Assembly (NCBI RefSeq): GCF_030730925.1
Contig: NZ_JAVAMB010000011.1
Span: 62,001 to 126,000 of the forward strand
Direction of reading: 5' to 3'
Length of the DNA stretch: 64,000 bases
Source: Flavobacterium sp. DG2-3
Lineage (GTDB): Bacteria; Bacteroidota; Bacteroidia; Flavobacteriales; Flavobacteriaceae
Under the pieces are notes generated by a model. That model did not search any database, was not told the origin of the DNA, and saw only the letters and a list, made by a program, of their open reading frames with translations. Made by a program: the position numbers and the translations under genes. Below, piece after piece: positions 63,801-64,000 of this stretch (positions are counted from its first letter, which is position 1; the number at the start of each line of letters is the position of its first letter).

Positions 63801-64000
63801 AAAAAAGATCCGATTACAGCAGAAGTCTTAACCTTATTTACGGCAAAATCTTTTATTATGATTTCTGCTCAGGGAATCGAGGCTGGAGCAAGATTGGATT
63901 TTAAATTACAGCAGAGTTTTGGCCCAGCCAAAGTGAAATTGTGGGCTTATCTGGAAATGGGCGGAAAGATTTCGTTCAAACGTCCTCAAATGGGTGGTTA
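60855..64000 (+). CDS. Very large beta-rich protein of unknown function (partial, runs off right edge)
   Basis: The frame is open from the ATG at 60855 (MPSNTITAVPIPTPRYYPRL) to the window end, at least 1048 codons. No signal peptide, no obvious enzyme motif. The N-terminal ~250 residues look helical with a conserved-looking YQWEILAFLKTFSSSSF stretch; the rest is a long series of amphipathic beta strands with repeated GxxxF and V/I-rich patterns (e.g. VSLKLPKAKISGSVGMRFMP, FLAINAFRGLLGFRYVATKE). It may be a structural, lipid-binding or secreted component. I recognise no family. Confidence 0.65.
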   Translation, partial: MPSNTITAVPIPTPRYYPRLSEVITVDDLPEFLSFVEDGLNSIFDKIHYKNLQYSKGYRGDSAFYSLDIVTSSPLALPLPFDLKLVFNPDLKDGDQSISSFPITLEYQWEILAFLKTFSSSSFSFSIKDFYAVGLQVFRISEEQVIAHMMNMFVEAQEGRTKYEQLLFDINTFDEVANDPTYQELEFPENVEQSIQSVIDVINNSPLITKSIPLLLFGIYIARDGFSANEIKQKLQDFYNIVAPDGIEAHIKKIITPKAKATLELSAGIEFPHSILKPVEPNGADFHDPAAKSTFVFAQAQLYADTEAGIGYQAELGGSLYPANAMIGNTGLMLELDTLKVDLSKKTNIPEADADGRPNDFVGVYARAASVTLPSKWFNDEPKDGEETSPKPTIKIGASDLLVGSGGLSGNIYLETVPEPKGGSFNYFNDKFDFYYPITMFEKDEVNGVVNEKEIADYPALLVYLQKLYTAKLPYTFKFPLALKTKAGSSTVSANTDYSFDNALVYQEFLSQLEENMLWKTIGSAKKGFKVGFNKFDITFKQNKVVNSNIKGALEIPKLKEKNDAPLKVNLEGHLQDDGDFNLTASFNKENKPEANLFGLVDLKFNSFELGRQDDDYYLGTSCSVSFPETTLMGSLLKGKGFEVEKLRVYSDGNIEVEGGSIPIPVSLSVNLGPVQMAVTNINFGSTQINGRKFNFWGFDGAISINPLGVDARGEGVKYYYPTDGGHDSFIRIQTIEVDLTIPGTATEASAMAIIHGMVTLPEPGKSKEFIGEVSLKLPKAKISGSVGMRFMPKYPAFLIDASIELPVPIPLGFLAINAFRGLLGFRYVATKEAVGLTKEDKWYDYYKHPKPGINIKKFSGPPDSMQYDAPFSIGAGATFGTVADGGHVLSLRAMLLLSLPTLFYIEAGLNVISGRLGLIEEDPSNPPFFAMVAFGDDSLELAAGADFSIPKDSGQIIKLHALLEAGFFFKNQKPWYVNLGSKKDPITAEVLTLFTAKSFIMISAQGIEAGARLDFKLQQSFGPAKVKLWAYLEMGGKISFKRPQMGG

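Noticed and set aside
47994..64000. Complete active prophage or contractile injection system
   Set aside because: No sheath, tube, baseplate, capsid, portal, terminase or transposase gene is visible in the part seen; only the lysis and regulatory modules are clear.
1..64000. Insertion sequences and rRNA genes
   Set aside because: No transposase-like reading frame with terminal inverted repeats and no rRNA-like sequence were found by eye; the inverted repeats seen are short intergenic palindromes.

Overview
This window comes from a chromosome of the phylum Bacteroidota, most likely a soil or freshwater Flavobacterium close to the F. johnsoniae group. The evidence is the low GC content, TAnnTTTG-type -7 promoter elements, a SusC/SusD polysaccharide utilisation locus, an anmK/ampG/nagZ recycling cluster, the ftsK-lolA-lptF-ribB gene order, and many dispersed palindromic intergenic repeats. 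These are family-level inferences made by reading, without database searches.

Layout. 1-12.4 kb is a mixed housekeeping and accessory stretch: a cut-off amino-acid permease, a Tat-exported Gfo/Idh/MocA oxidoreductase set between arrays of a ~150-bp repeat, a large FAD/Fe-S dehydrogenase, an MscS channel, several small orphan proteins (one DUF6896-like), a candidate structured RNA, and a LemA/DUF3137 pair. 12.6-19.6 kb is a peptidoglycan-recycling cluster: AnmK, a periplasmic GHL10/DigH-like glycosidase, an AmpG-like permease, a TPR protein, a GNAT acetyltransferase and NagZ. 19.7-21.1 kb holds a peroxiredoxin, a thioredoxin and a DUF6952-like protein. 21.7-22.5 kb has two nearly identical tRNA-Ser(TGA) genes around a YqaE/Pmp3-like membrane protein. 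22.7-29.7 kb is a minus-strand housekeeping run (tpx, dgkA, ftsK, lolA, lptF/G, a ribB fused to a degenerate ribA domain, an acyl-CoA thioesterase).

30-45.7 kb is a mannose-glycan utilisation locus: a LacI regulator, SusC, SusD, a shortened GH2 beta-mannosidase, two GH92 alpha-mannosidases, a GH125 alpha-mannosidase and a ROK sugar kinase. Together they would capture, trim and phosphorylate mannose from high-mannose glycans. Near-identical 16-bp palindromes lie upstream of both susC and the LacI gene.

48-64 kb is a phage-derived accessory locus and the most unusual part of the window. An S24/LexA-like repressor faces a divergent promoter whose spacer is covered by a repeated operator. Downstream come a DUF3164 (Mu-like phage) protein, small phage-like ORFs, a compact lysis cassette (membrane/coiled-coil holin candidate, CHAP endolysin, unimolecular-spanin-like lipoprotein), a 727-aa unknown protein, a 1097-aa protein ending in a deaminase-like toxin domain, a SUKH-like immunity protein, a tail-fibre-like protein and a >1048-aa beta-rich protein that runs off the right edge. 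No capsid, portal, terminase, integrase or transposase gene is visible. The working hypothesis is a domesticated phage module in which regulated lysis or holin/endolysin-type export releases large toxins.
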